NCBI GenBank assembly: GCA_934307695.1
Contig: CAKRCS010000018.1
Span: 1 to 37,492 of the forward strand
Reading direction: 5' to 3'
Length of the DNA: 37,492 nucleotides
DNA from: an uncultured Agathobacter sp.
GTDB taxonomy: Bacteria > Bacillota > Clostridia > Lachnospirales > Lachnospiraceae
Part shown: positions 14,467-21,510 of the stretch, one piece after another
Numbering within the stretch: the stretch's first letter is position 1
Layout: every line of letters begins with the position of its first letter
Program-made: the position numbers and the translations under genes
The notes under the pieces: model-generated
What the model saw: the letters and a program-made list of their open reading frames with translations, nothing else
Told to the model about the DNA's origin: nothing
Databases searched by the model: none

Positions 14467-15684
14467 ATGAAAGTAGAAGAACGTTTACTCAAATACATTT
14501 CCTACTGGACAACCTCCGACGAGAACAACACCAGCATCCCGACCAGCGACCGCGAATTTGCGCTCGCGCGTGAACTTGAGCAGGAGCTTCACTCTCTCGG
14601 ACTCTCCATGGTCACACTGACCGATCACTGCTATGTGTACGGACTGCTGCCTGCAACTGCCGGCATGGAGGGGAAAAAGTCCATCGGTTTTATCGCGCAT
14701 ATGGACACCGCCCCGGATTACTCCGGTGAAAACGTCAAGCCGCAGATCATTCCGGACTACGACGGCAAGGACGTTCTGTTAAAAGGCTCCGGCGCTTATC
14801 TTAAGGTGTCCGATTTTCCGACACTTGCCGGCTTGAAAGGACGCACGCTGATCACCACCGACGGAACGACGCTGCTCGGTGCGGATGACAAGGCAGGCAT
14901 TGCGGTCATTCTGACAGCAATCGAGCAGATCATTGCCGAAAACATCCCGCACGGGGATATCTGGGTAGGATTTACACCGGATGAGGAAGTCGGAATGGGT
15001 GCTGACCTTTTCGATCTGGATTACTTCAAAGCGGATTACGCTTACACCATCGACGGCGATTACGAGGGCGAGGTTGCCTTCGAGAATTTCAACGCCGCAA
15101 GCGCCGTTTTTGAGATTACCGGCGTAAATGTTCATCCGGGCGAAGCAAAAGACATCATGATCAACGCGGCACTTGTCGCCTGCGAAATTGCCTCCATGCT
15201 TCCGGAGGAGGAAACTCCGGCGCACACCTGCGGGCGCGAGGGCTTCTACCATCTGACCGATATGTCCGGCGAGGTTGCCTCCGCAAAGCTGTCTTACATC
15301 ATCCGCGACCACGACAAGGATATTTTCGAGAGCCGCCTGAACCGTCTCCGCACGATCGAGGTGGAGATCAACCAGAAATACGGCGCTGGAACTGTATCCC
15401 TCGATATCCGCCACTCCTACGAGAATATGTTGAGCGTGATCGAGCAGTTTCCATACGTTGTCGAGCTTGCACGCGAAGCGATTTCCGCTTGCGGACTTGA
15501 GCCGGTCTCACGCCCTGTCCGCGGCGGCACAGACGGCGCACGCCTATCCTTCATGGGACTGCCTTGCCCGAACCTCGGCGCAGGCGGCTATGGTTTCCAC
15601 GGACCTTATGAGCATGTGACCGTTGAGGGCATGGAAACCTCCGTAAAAATCGTCAAGGAACTCGCGGCACATCCTGCGGAATAA
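14467..15684 (+). CDS. pepT: Peptidase T (tripeptide aminopeptidase)
   Basis: 405 residues, the normal length for this M20 zinc peptidase, which removes the N-terminal residue of tripeptides in the cytoplasm. Metal and catalytic motifs are visible: GFIAHMDTAPDYSG, TTLLGADDKAGIA (bridging Asp), GFTPDEEVGMGADLFDL (catalytic Glu pair), YTIDGDYEGEVAFENFNA, and RPVRGGTDGARLSFMGLPCPNLGAGGYGFHGPYE. The dimerisation domain sits between about 200 and 320. RBS is a modest GAGGG about 10 nt upstream. Single-gene transcript ending in a strong terminator. Confidence 0.96.
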   Translation: MKVEERLLKYISYWTTSDENNTSIPTSDREFALARELEQELHSLGLSMVTLTDHCYVYGLLPATAGMEGKKSIGFIAHMDTAPDYSGENVKPQIIPDYDGKDVLLKGSGAYLKVSDFPTLAGLKGRTLITTDGTTLLGADDKAGIAVILTAIEQIIAENIPHGDIWVGFTPDEEVGMGADLFDLDYFKADYAYTIDGDYEGEVAFENFNAASAVFEITGVNVHPGEAKDIMINAALVACEIASMLPEEETPAHTCGREGFYHLTDMSGEVASAKLSYIIRDHDKDIFESRLNRLRTIEVEINQKYGAGTVSLDIRHSYENMLSVIEQFPYVVELAREAISACGLEPVSRPVRGGTDGARLSFMGLPCPNLGAGGYGFHGPYEHVTVEGMETSVKIVKELAAHPAE

Positions 15685-15713
15685 GTGGCGTATCCCTAAT
15701 CCTATAAACTAAC

Positions 15714-15772
15714 AAAGAACCGCCCATCCACATGACACTTCAATGTCATGCCGGATCAGCGGTTCTTTTTAT
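15714..15772 (+). terminator. Terminator of pepT
   Basis: AAAGAACCGC (15714-15723) pairs with GCGGTTCTTT (15759-15768), followed by T residues; within the loop CATGACA/TGTCATG (15731-15750) forms a second stem. It may also work for the convergent transporter operon. Confidence 0.85.
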
Positions 15773-15795
15773 GTCTCACAGCCTTATTTAAGACT

Positions 15796-17670
15796 CTACG
15801 CCGTATAATATTGTGCCTGCGCCTGCCACAGCTCATAGTATTTTCCGCCGTGGTCAGCGACCAGCGCCTCATGTGAGCCCTGCTGGATCACCGCGCCCTC
15901 GTCAAACACTAATATCTCATCGCAAAACTTGCAGGAGGAAAGCCGGTGGCTGATATAGATTGCCGTCTTATCACCGACGATCTCGTTGAACTTCTCGTAG
16001 ATCTCGGCTTCCGCGATCGGATCGAGCGCAGCCGTCGGCTCATCGAGAATGATAAACGGCGCGTCCTTGTAAAGCGTGCGGGCAATGGCGATCTTCTGCG
16101 CCTCACCGCCCGACACGTTGATGCCGTCCTTGTTGTAATCCTTATACAGATAGGTATCGATACCGTCCGGCAGCGAATCCAAGCGGTCGGAAAAGCCCGC
16201 CTTGTCCAAGCAATCCAGCACGCGCGCCCGCTCGTAGGTCTCTCCTGTGGCAACATTCTCTGCAAGCGTCAGAGCAAACAGGGAGAAATCCTGAAATACG
16301 ACCGAAAAGATCATCATGTACTCCGCATAATTGTACTTGCGGATATCGATTCCGTTCAACAGGATCTCACCCTCCGTCGGATCGTACAGACGGCAGAGCA
16401 GCTTGATAAACGTGGTCTTGCCGCTTCCGTTCATGCCGACGACCGCCACGCGCTTGCCGATCTCGAACTTCATGTTGACGTGGGAAAGCGCGTAAGTCTT
16501 GCTTCCCGGATACTTGAAGGACACGTCACGAAACTCGACCTCGTACTTGCGGTCACGGCGTTTTTCCACGGTCAGGCTGCCCTGATACATCTCATTCGGC
16601 ACGTCAAGAAAGTCAAAAACCTGCTGCAGGAAAACGGCATCGTTGCGGGTGTCGCTGATCACAGAAAAAAGCGAGGAGATACCGCTTGTGGTCTGCGTGA
16701 TCGCCGCGATGTACTGTGTCACCGCGCCAAGCCCGAACGCGCCCGCCCAAGCCTTTAAGCAGACAAAGCCATAGACGATGCCGACATAGACAACGGCTAC
16801 TGCGGCAGATGCAATCGTAAGGAAACCGCCCTTCCCCCTTGAATACTTGGCAAATATACCATTTGAGCTGAAAATGCCGCCCTTGTCGCTGGTAAAGCGC
16901 TCACACATTTCTGCCTGGGAATACATACGCATGTCTGCCGCCATCTTCGTCTTAAGACCGAGGAAACCCCAGAAGCTGAAAAGACGGTTGCCCATCCGGT
17001 GTGAATCCGCGTTTTCCGCCCAGTATCTTGCCACCTTGTAATACAGCTTCTGCGATATATATGTGATCAGAAGCATCATGCCGACCATGAGGATCACGAA
17101 AATCGGATTGTTCAACACCGTATATGCGCCTGCACTCTCCGGCACGCGCGTTGCAAACAGCGACACGGAAAGCACAATGCCTCCCAGGATCGTTCCGATT
17201 GCCCCGCAGGCGGTATCCATATTCATTTTTACTCTTGTCAAGCCCCATCCGGCATTGTTTTGGTTCTGCAGGATCGTGTTTAATGCATCCGAGGTCTCCG
17301 TCCGGTCGAGATTCGCAAAATCCATATCGAGCATTTTTCCTGCGAAAATACGCCCTGTCTTGTAAAACCAGAATCCCGCCTCATGCGTATTGTACCATCG
17401 TTTTAGAAGCGCCGTGATCAGGGATGCAACAGCGGCAGCCCCCAGCGCGAGGAGTACCAGCAGCTCCAGACGCTTCGGATCCTTTGCCCCGGTCAGTTCG
17501 CCAATGATCTGCGCGGAAAAATAGATGCCGATATATGGTGTGATCGCGTTCCAGGTCTGATATGCCAGCAAGGACACAACAAATTGTGGAAATGCCTTGT
17601 ACAGCAGCTTGATCGCCCGGAAAGCGAGTGCCAGCGACGCTTTGTAGGATGCTTCTTTATTCTTCTCCAT
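15796..17670 (-). CDS. ABC exporter half-transporter (TMD-NBD), second gene of pair
   Basis: 624 residues from the ATG at 17670 (GGAG 9 nt upstream; 14-nt overlap with the preceding gene). N-terminal membrane domain of about six helices (about 20-330), then a nucleotide-binding domain with Walker A VVGMNGSGKTTFIKLL, the ABC signature NVSGGEAQKIAIARTL, Walker B PFIILDEPTAALDP and H-loop YISHRLSS. All catalytic elements look intact. No N-terminal peptidase domain is present. Together with the gene before it, it likely forms a heterodimeric exporter; the substrate is unknown. Neighbouring LytTR/GHKL regulators suggest peptides, lipids or toxic compounds. Confidence 0.9.
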   Translation of the reverse strand: MEKNKEASYKASLALAFRAIKLLYKAFPQFVVSLLAYQTWNAITPYIGIYFSAQIIGELTGAKDPKRLELLVLLALGAAAVASLITALLKRWYNTHEAGFWFYKTGRIFAGKMLDMDFANLDRTETSDALNTILQNQNNAGWGLTRVKMNMDTACGAIGTILGGIVLSVSLFATRVPESAGAYTVLNNPIFVILMVGMMLLITYISQKLYYKVARYWAENADSHRMGNRLFSFWGFLGLKTKMAADMRMYSQAEMCERFTSDKGGIFSSNGIFAKYSRGKGGFLTIASAAVAVVYVGIVYGFVCLKAWAGAFGLGAVTQYIAAITQTTSGISSLFSVISDTRNDAVFLQQVFDFLDVPNEMYQGSLTVEKRRDRKYEVEFRDVSFKYPGSKTYALSHVNMKFEIGKRVAVVGMNGSGKTTFIKLLCRLYDPTEGEILLNGIDIRKYNYAEYMMIFSVVFQDFSLFALTLAENVATGETYERARVLDCLDKAGFSDRLDSLPDGIDTYLYKDYNKDGINVSGGEAQKIAIARTLYKDAPFIILDEPTAALDPIAEAEIYEKFNEIVGDKTAIYISHRLSSCKFCDEILVFDEGAVIQQGSHEALVADHGGKYYELWQAQAQYYTA

Positions 17671-19498
17671 CTTCGTCCGCTCCTTCCTTATAATACTTGC
17701 TCTGCACCTCGTAGAGCTTTGCATACTCGCCGCAGCGCGCAAGCAGCTCCTCGTGCGTTCCCTCCTCGATAATGCTCGAATTGCCGATCATGATGATCCG
17801 GTCACAAAAACGTGTGGAAGCAAGCCGGTGCGAGATATAGACGGAAGATCTGCCCTGCGTCATCTCATTGTATTTGGAGTAGAGGTCTGCCTCCGCGATC
17901 GGATCGAGTGCCGCAGTCGGCTCATCCAGCAGGATAAACGGCGCATCCTTGTAGAGCGCACGCGCCAGTATCAGGCGCTGTGTCTCACCGCCGGAAAGAA
18001 GTATCGCGTCATCATACACCTCATGATTTAAAAATGTCTCGTACTGATCCGGCAGAGACTCTATCTTTTTGCGTAGTCCCGCCTTGTCAATACACTCCTT
18101 CACCCGCTCCGTATCGACCGAATCAAGTGTCTGTGCCACATTTACCGCGATCGTTGCCGCCAGCAGTGACAGATCCTGAAAAACGGCTGAAAACAGTGTG
18201 TAGTAATCCGCGCGGTTATAAACCCGTATATCTGTGCCATCCAGCAGCACACGTCCCTCCGTCGGATCAAGAAAACCGCAGAGCAGCTTTATGAGCGTTG
18301 TCTTTCCGGCGCCGTTTAAGCCGACCACCGCCAGCTTTTCGCCCGGATGCAGCGTCAGGTTGATGTTGGTGAGTGCATCCTTATCCGCGCCCGGATAGCG
18401 GAACGTAACATTTTCCATTCGGATCTCATACATTTTGTCCGGCTCCGCTGTGATATGCCTGCCCTTTTCAAATAGAAACGGCTCCTCATATTCGAGGTAT
18501 TCACGAATGGAAGAAATATCCAGCGACTGGCGGTGCAGCTTGTTAAACCCGCCGAGAACGCCTGTCACCCACTGCGCAAAGCCGCCTACCGCACCAAAGA
18601 GCAGGAGGAACTCCGCCACGCTCATTCCGTCATACAGTACCAGCTTCAACAGATATACATACGCGATCGCGTTCCGCGCAAACGTCAGGACAAGATCTAC
18701 GATCTCCGCCCAGATATACACGCTTTCCGCTTTGCGGTGGAATGCCGTGTACGCATCAAGCGCCTTGTCATACAGACTTTCCAGCCACGGGCGAAGCCCG
18801 AAAATGCGGATGTCCTTGGCTACCTCCACATTGCGCGCACGTCCATCCAGATAGTTGATATGCCGCGTGATCTCCGTCTCCGCGTCCCGGTGGCGGTACT
18901 CGTATTCATTCAGGCGGTTTGAGATCAGGTAGCTGACTACGGAGGTTACAAGGATCACAACAATAAGTACCGGCTGCGCCGTTGCCATCAGTGCCGCATA
19001 GATGATCAGTCCAAGCACGTTTATCAGGATCGCTGTCAGCGTTTCCCAGATCGCCTCCGTTGCACTCACGTTTGAGCTGCAACTCTCCGATGCCTTTGTC
19101 TGCAATTTTTTAAACTCCTCGTTCTCCAGATTTGGATACGAGGTGGTCGCCGCCTTGTAGTTAATCCTTGCGATCAGTGCGAGACGCTGCGTGATCCGCC
19201 CAAATATGAGATTTCCCTCTATATATTGGCACGCGGATGTCAGAACCATGATCAACGCCGAGATGAGCAAAATGGTCTTTACCAGCTCCGCAAGGGAAGC
19301 GTGCCGCTCCAAAGCGCCGACGACCGCCGGGGACGCATAGAGGTTGACCACATTCAGCCCCACCGTGGATGCCACGAATGCAAGCCCCAGAAAAACGTTT
19401 TTCTTTTCCTTGCACTGCCATGCGGTTTTTATCATAAACCACACATTTTGCGCCATATTGTATTTTGGCTTTTCCGCCCTCTTCTTTTCTTTTTCCAC
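17657..19498 (-). CDS. ABC exporter half-transporter (TMD-NBD), first gene of pair
   Basis: 613 residues. It begins with GTG at 19498 (AAAGGA about 12 nt upstream), so initiation may be weak. Basic N-terminus (EKEKKRAEKPKYNMAQN), six-helix membrane domain, then a nucleotide-binding domain: Walker A VVGLNGAGKTTLIKLL, signature LLSGGETQRLILARAL, Walker B PFILLDEPTAALDP, H-loop YISHRLAS. Both halves of the pair keep the catalytic Glu after Walker B, so neither ATP site looks dead, unlike many heterodimeric exporters. The operon leader (19499-19650) has hairpins and a palindrome. The two genes overlap, implying a fixed 1:1 pair. Confidence 0.9.
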   Translation of the reverse strand: MEKEKKRAEKPKYNMAQNVWFMIKTAWQCKEKKNVFLGLAFVASTVGLNVVNLYASPAVVGALERHASLAELVKTILLISALIMVLTSACQYIEGNLIFGRITQRLALIARINYKAATTSYPNLENEEFKKLQTKASESCSSNVSATEAIWETLTAILINVLGLIIYAALMATAQPVLIVVILVTSVVSYLISNRLNEYEYRHRDAETEITRHINYLDGRARNVEVAKDIRIFGLRPWLESLYDKALDAYTAFHRKAESVYIWAEIVDLVLTFARNAIAYVYLLKLVLYDGMSVAEFLLLFGAVGGFAQWVTGVLGGFNKLHRQSLDISSIREYLEYEEPFLFEKGRHITAEPDKMYEIRMENVTFRYPGADKDALTNINLTLHPGEKLAVVGLNGAGKTTLIKLLCGFLDPTEGRVLLDGTDIRVYNRADYYTLFSAVFQDLSLLAATIAVNVAQTLDSVDTERVKECIDKAGLRKKIESLPDQYETFLNHEVYDDAILLSGGETQRLILARALYKDAPFILLDEPTAALDPIAEADLYSKYNEMTQGRSSVYISHRLASTRFCDRIIMIGNSSIIEEGTHEELLARCGEYAKLYEVQSKYYKEGADEDGEE

Positions 19499-19539
19499 AA
19501 TTATGTACCATCCTTTCTGTTGAGGGTACTCTACTATAT

Positions 19540-19611
19540 CAAAGAGTCAGTCTGTGACTCTTTGCACGCAAGTGCATCTTCGGCTCCACACGGGTTGCAT
19601 TCCTGCGGAGC
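19540..19611 (-). promoter_or_regulatory. Structured leader of the ABC exporter operon (three hairpins)
   Basis: Three stem-loops occur in a row before the GTG start: GCTCCACA/TGCGGAGC (19583-19590 with 19604-19611, one mismatch), TGCAC/GTGCA around GCAA (19563-19576) and a perfect 10-bp stem CAAAGAGTCA/TGACTCTTTG (19540-19549 with 19555-19564). The last two overlap by 2 nt, so they could compete. There is no T-run, so control of translation or RNA stability is more likely than termination. It matches no riboswitch class I know. Confidence 0.5.
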
Positions 19612-19617
19612 ATTGCC

Positions 19618-19651
19618 ATATAGTAAAAGCAATTTTTACTATATAGTAAAA
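19618..19651 (-). promoter_or_regulatory. Palindromic TATAGTAAAA operator/promoter region
   Basis: ATATAGTAAAA (19618-19628) and its perfect complement TTTTACTATAT (19634-19644) are separated by GCAAT, and a third half-site TATAGTAAAA follows at 19642-19651. On the minus strand these contain -10-like TATAGT/TACTAT boxes, so this is the best place for the exporter promoter and a dimeric repressor. The binding factor is not identified. Confidence 0.5.
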
Positions 19652-19677
19652 AACGTCCCCATACTATTCTGGGGACG
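19648..19677 (-). terminator. Terminator of the response regulator/kinase operon
   Basis: On the minus strand CGTCCCC (19677-19671) pairs with GGGGACG (19660-19654) around a 10-nt loop, followed by six T residues. Confidence 0.8.
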
Positions 19678-19706
19678 AATTGTTCATTTCCGGGGATGAA
19701 TTGTTC
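19671..19706. repeat. Imperfect direct repeat with 21-bp period (possible LytTR site)
   Basis: GGGGACGAATTGTTC (19671-19685) recurs as GGGGATGAATTGTTC (19692-19706), one mismatch, spaced exactly 21 bp. LytTR-type response regulators bind pairs of short direct repeats about two helical turns apart, and such a regulator is encoded next door. The first copy overlaps the terminator stem, so part of the similarity could be incidental. Confidence 0.5.
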
Positions 19707-19754
19707 TGTTCACCCGGCTCATTTGGTGTTTTGTTCCGCAAACGGACGCAGCTT

Positions 19755-20417
19755 TTACACCTGCGGGAGCAGGATTTCCGTTGTAAAAGCCCCATCCTCG
19801 CTGTTCCGGCTGATGTAGCCATCCAGCCGATCCACGATCGCGTCGATGCGCACCAGCCCGAAGCCGTGCCCTTCACCCTTCGTACTGCGAAAGACCTTTC
19901 CTACCTTTTTCAGCTTCTTGCCCGCCGTAAAATTGGTGAACGAGATATAAAGCTGTGTGCCTTTCATATCCATGTACACGCGGATGACGCGCTGCTCCTC
20001 CGGGAGCTTTTCGCTCGCCTCGATCGCGTTGTCAAACAGATTGCCGATGATGCAGCACAGGTCGATCTCGGAGGATTTGAGCTTGTACGGGATATGTGCG
20101 TCCGCGACCACGCGGATTCCCTTCGCCTTTGCAAGCGAGATCTTGGAATTGAGGATGGCATCCGCCATCGGATTTCCGGTCTTGATCACGGTATCAACCG
20201 TTGTCAGATCCTTGTCGAGCAGATCGAGATACCGCCGTATCGCATCCCAGTCCTCCGCCGCGGCATACGCCTTCATCGTCTGGATATGGTTGCGGTAGTC
20301 ATGCCGCCACCCGCGGATCTGGCGGTACATATTGTCGACCTCGCGGTAATGCGTCTCGATCAGCTCCTGCTGATATGATGCGATCTGTTTATCGATTCTT
20401 TTGGATAACAAGCTCAT
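19755..20417 (-). CDS. Cytoplasmic GHKL-type sensor histidine kinase
   Basis: 220 residues, with no membrane segment. A helical start (MSLLSKRIDKQIASYQQELIETHYREVDNMYRQIRGW) leads to the phosphorylation motif RHDYRNHIQ (His39), typical of the AgrC/CitA-like class, then the N-box CCIIGNLFDNAIEASEKL and G-box GEGHGFGLVRI. Only the kinase core of an AgrC-like sensor remains; such kinases usually have 6-7 membrane helices in front. It starts 4 nt after the stop of the LytTR regulator gene with GAGG about 7 nt upstream, so the two are coupled. The signal must be sensed in the cytoplasm or through a partner, possibly the neighbouring membrane proteins. Confidence 0.85.
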   Translation of the reverse strand: MSLLSKRIDKQIASYQQELIETHYREVDNMYRQIRGWRHDYRNHIQTMKAYAAAEDWDAIRRYLDLLDKDLTTVDTVIKTGNPMADAILNSKISLAKAKGIRVVADAHIPYKLKSSEIDLCCIIGNLFDNAIEASEKLPEEQRVIRVYMDMKGTQLYISFTNFTAGKKLKKVGKVFRSTKGEGHGFGLVRIDAIVDRLDGYISRNSEDGAFTTEILLPQV

Positions 20418-20421
20418 TTTT

Positions 20422-21120
20422 CTACCTCATGTTGATGATTGCCCGGTTGACAGCCTCGTATGCGCCCTTCGGTAGCGGTATCGCCTCGCCGTCACTCAGC
20501 CGGATCTCTGTCTTTGTCACGCGCGCGATCTGCGTCAGATTCACGACGGCTGACCGTCCCACGCGGAAAAAGCGCTCATCCAATTCTTTCTCCAGATTAC
20601 CCAAGGTCATCTTGACTTTTACGTCCTCAGCAGCGTGGATCGTGACGTAGTTACCCATCACGTCCGCGTAACGGATCTGGTAGACCGGAATGCGCACCGC
20701 CTCTCCTGCCGTCTCGAAGTACAGGCACTTTTCGTTCTTGGCGAGCTTTTCCGCCGCGCGCGCAAGCACCTCGGCAAGCTTCTCCTCCTTGACCGGCTTC
20801 ATCAAATAGTGGAGTGCCGCCACCTCGTAGCCCTCGGAGATATAATCCGAATACCCCGTGATAAAAACAATCTGCACGGCATCATTGTCCCGGCGCAGCT
20901 TCTTTGCCATCGTAACGCCGTCCATCTCTCCCATCTCGATGTCCAGCAGCAGAATGTCGTAGTCCCGCTCCGCCGCATAGTCGAACAGGAAGCTCTCTGC
21001 GGATTCAAATGCCGCGATCTGCACGGAATGCCCTGCGTCCTTCGCCCATTTTTCAACGAGCGCTTCTATATATTGCCTGTCGGCTTTGTCATCATCACAG
21101 ATTGCGATCTTGTAGATCAT
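20422..21120 (-). CDS. LytTR-family response regulator
   Basis: 232 residues. Receiver domain (about 1-120) with the acidic pocket CDDD (9-11), phospho-acceptor Asp60 in YDILLLDIEMGEMDG, and Lys in YLMKPVK (about 107). The C-terminal LytTR DNA-binding domain (about 135-230) contains the typical IRYADVMGNYVTIHA and FFRVGRSAVVNLTQI strands. AgrA-like activators of this type bind direct repeats about 21 bp apart. It is the first gene of a two-gene operon with the kinase. A strong hairpin terminator ends only 18 nt before its start codon, close to the AGGAGA ribosome site. Confidence 0.92.
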   Translation of the reverse strand: MIYKIAICDDDKADRQYIEALVEKWAKDAGHSVQIAAFESAESFLFDYAAERDYDILLLDIEMGEMDGVTMAKKLRRDNDAVQIVFITGYSDYISEGYEVAALHYLMKPVKEEKLAEVLARAAEKLAKNEKCLYFETAGEAVRIPVYQIRYADVMGNYVTIHAAEDVKVKMTLGNLEKELDERFFRVGRSAVVNLTQIARVTKTEIRLSDGEAIPLPKGAYEAVNRAIINMR

Positions 21121-21138
21121 GGTGGTTTCTTCTCCTAT

Positions 21139-21172
21139 AAAAAATACTACTCGTTCAGAGTAGTATTTTTTT
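21139..21172. terminator. Bidirectional hairpin between the 95-aa gene and the response regulator
   Basis: AAAAAATACTACTC (21139-21152) pairs perfectly over 14 bp with GAGTAGTATTTTTT (21158-21171), loop GTTCA. On the minus strand it ends the upstream gene, yet it lies 19-52 nt in front of the regulator start, so regulator expression must come from a promoter at or in this element or from read-through. Confidence 0.85.
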
Positions 21173-21183
21173 GACGTTTCTGA

Positions 21184-21471
21184 TTATTTATGATCCTTCA
21201 TCACTTCGGCAAGTGCGTTATATGCCAGCCTGCAGTACAATGCCTTTTTCTGCGAATCCTCATCCAAAGACTTCTTCAGCTTGATCTCCGCACGCATAAA
21301 ATATTCGATTGCCTGCTCCACATCCGTGCTCTGACTGGTTACTCCGTTTAAACATACGAGGGTCTGTGTATCTGTCTGCAGCACGGACATCTTTGTCTCC
21401 ATGTCAACGTCCGGAAGATTGTCCTTCGCAAACGAACTCTGCAGCTGATTGATCAGTGCTTCACGATCCAT
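21184..21471 (-). CDS. Hypothetical helical protein, 95 aa
   Basis: Begins MDREALINQLQSSFAKDNLP; the middle carries a conserved-looking LQTDTQTLVCLNGVTSQSTDVEQAIEYFMRAEIKLKKSLDEDSQKKALYCRLAYNALAEVMKDHK, which reads as a pair of amphipathic helices of TPR-like spacing. No signal peptide or membrane helix. RBS AGGAGG lies upstream. It follows the coiled-coil membrane protein gene after 39 nt, so it is probably the second gene of that operon and may bind that protein's cytoplasmic region. I do not recognise a family. Confidence 0.65.
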   Translation of the reverse strand: MDREALINQLQSSFAKDNLPDVDMETKMSVLQTDTQTLVCLNGVTSQSTDVEQAIEYFMRAEIKLKKSLDEDSQKKALYCRLAYNALAEVMKDHK

Positions 21472-21510
21472 ATGATATTTCCTCCTGATCTCGGATTGCT
21501 CCGACTTATT

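Noticed and set aside
19540..19640. 26-codon ORF in the exporter leader as a secreted signalling peptide
   Set aside because: The frame (MAMLRRNATRVEPKMHLRAK...) has no ribosome binding site, no leader or double-glycine motif and overlaps the hairpins.
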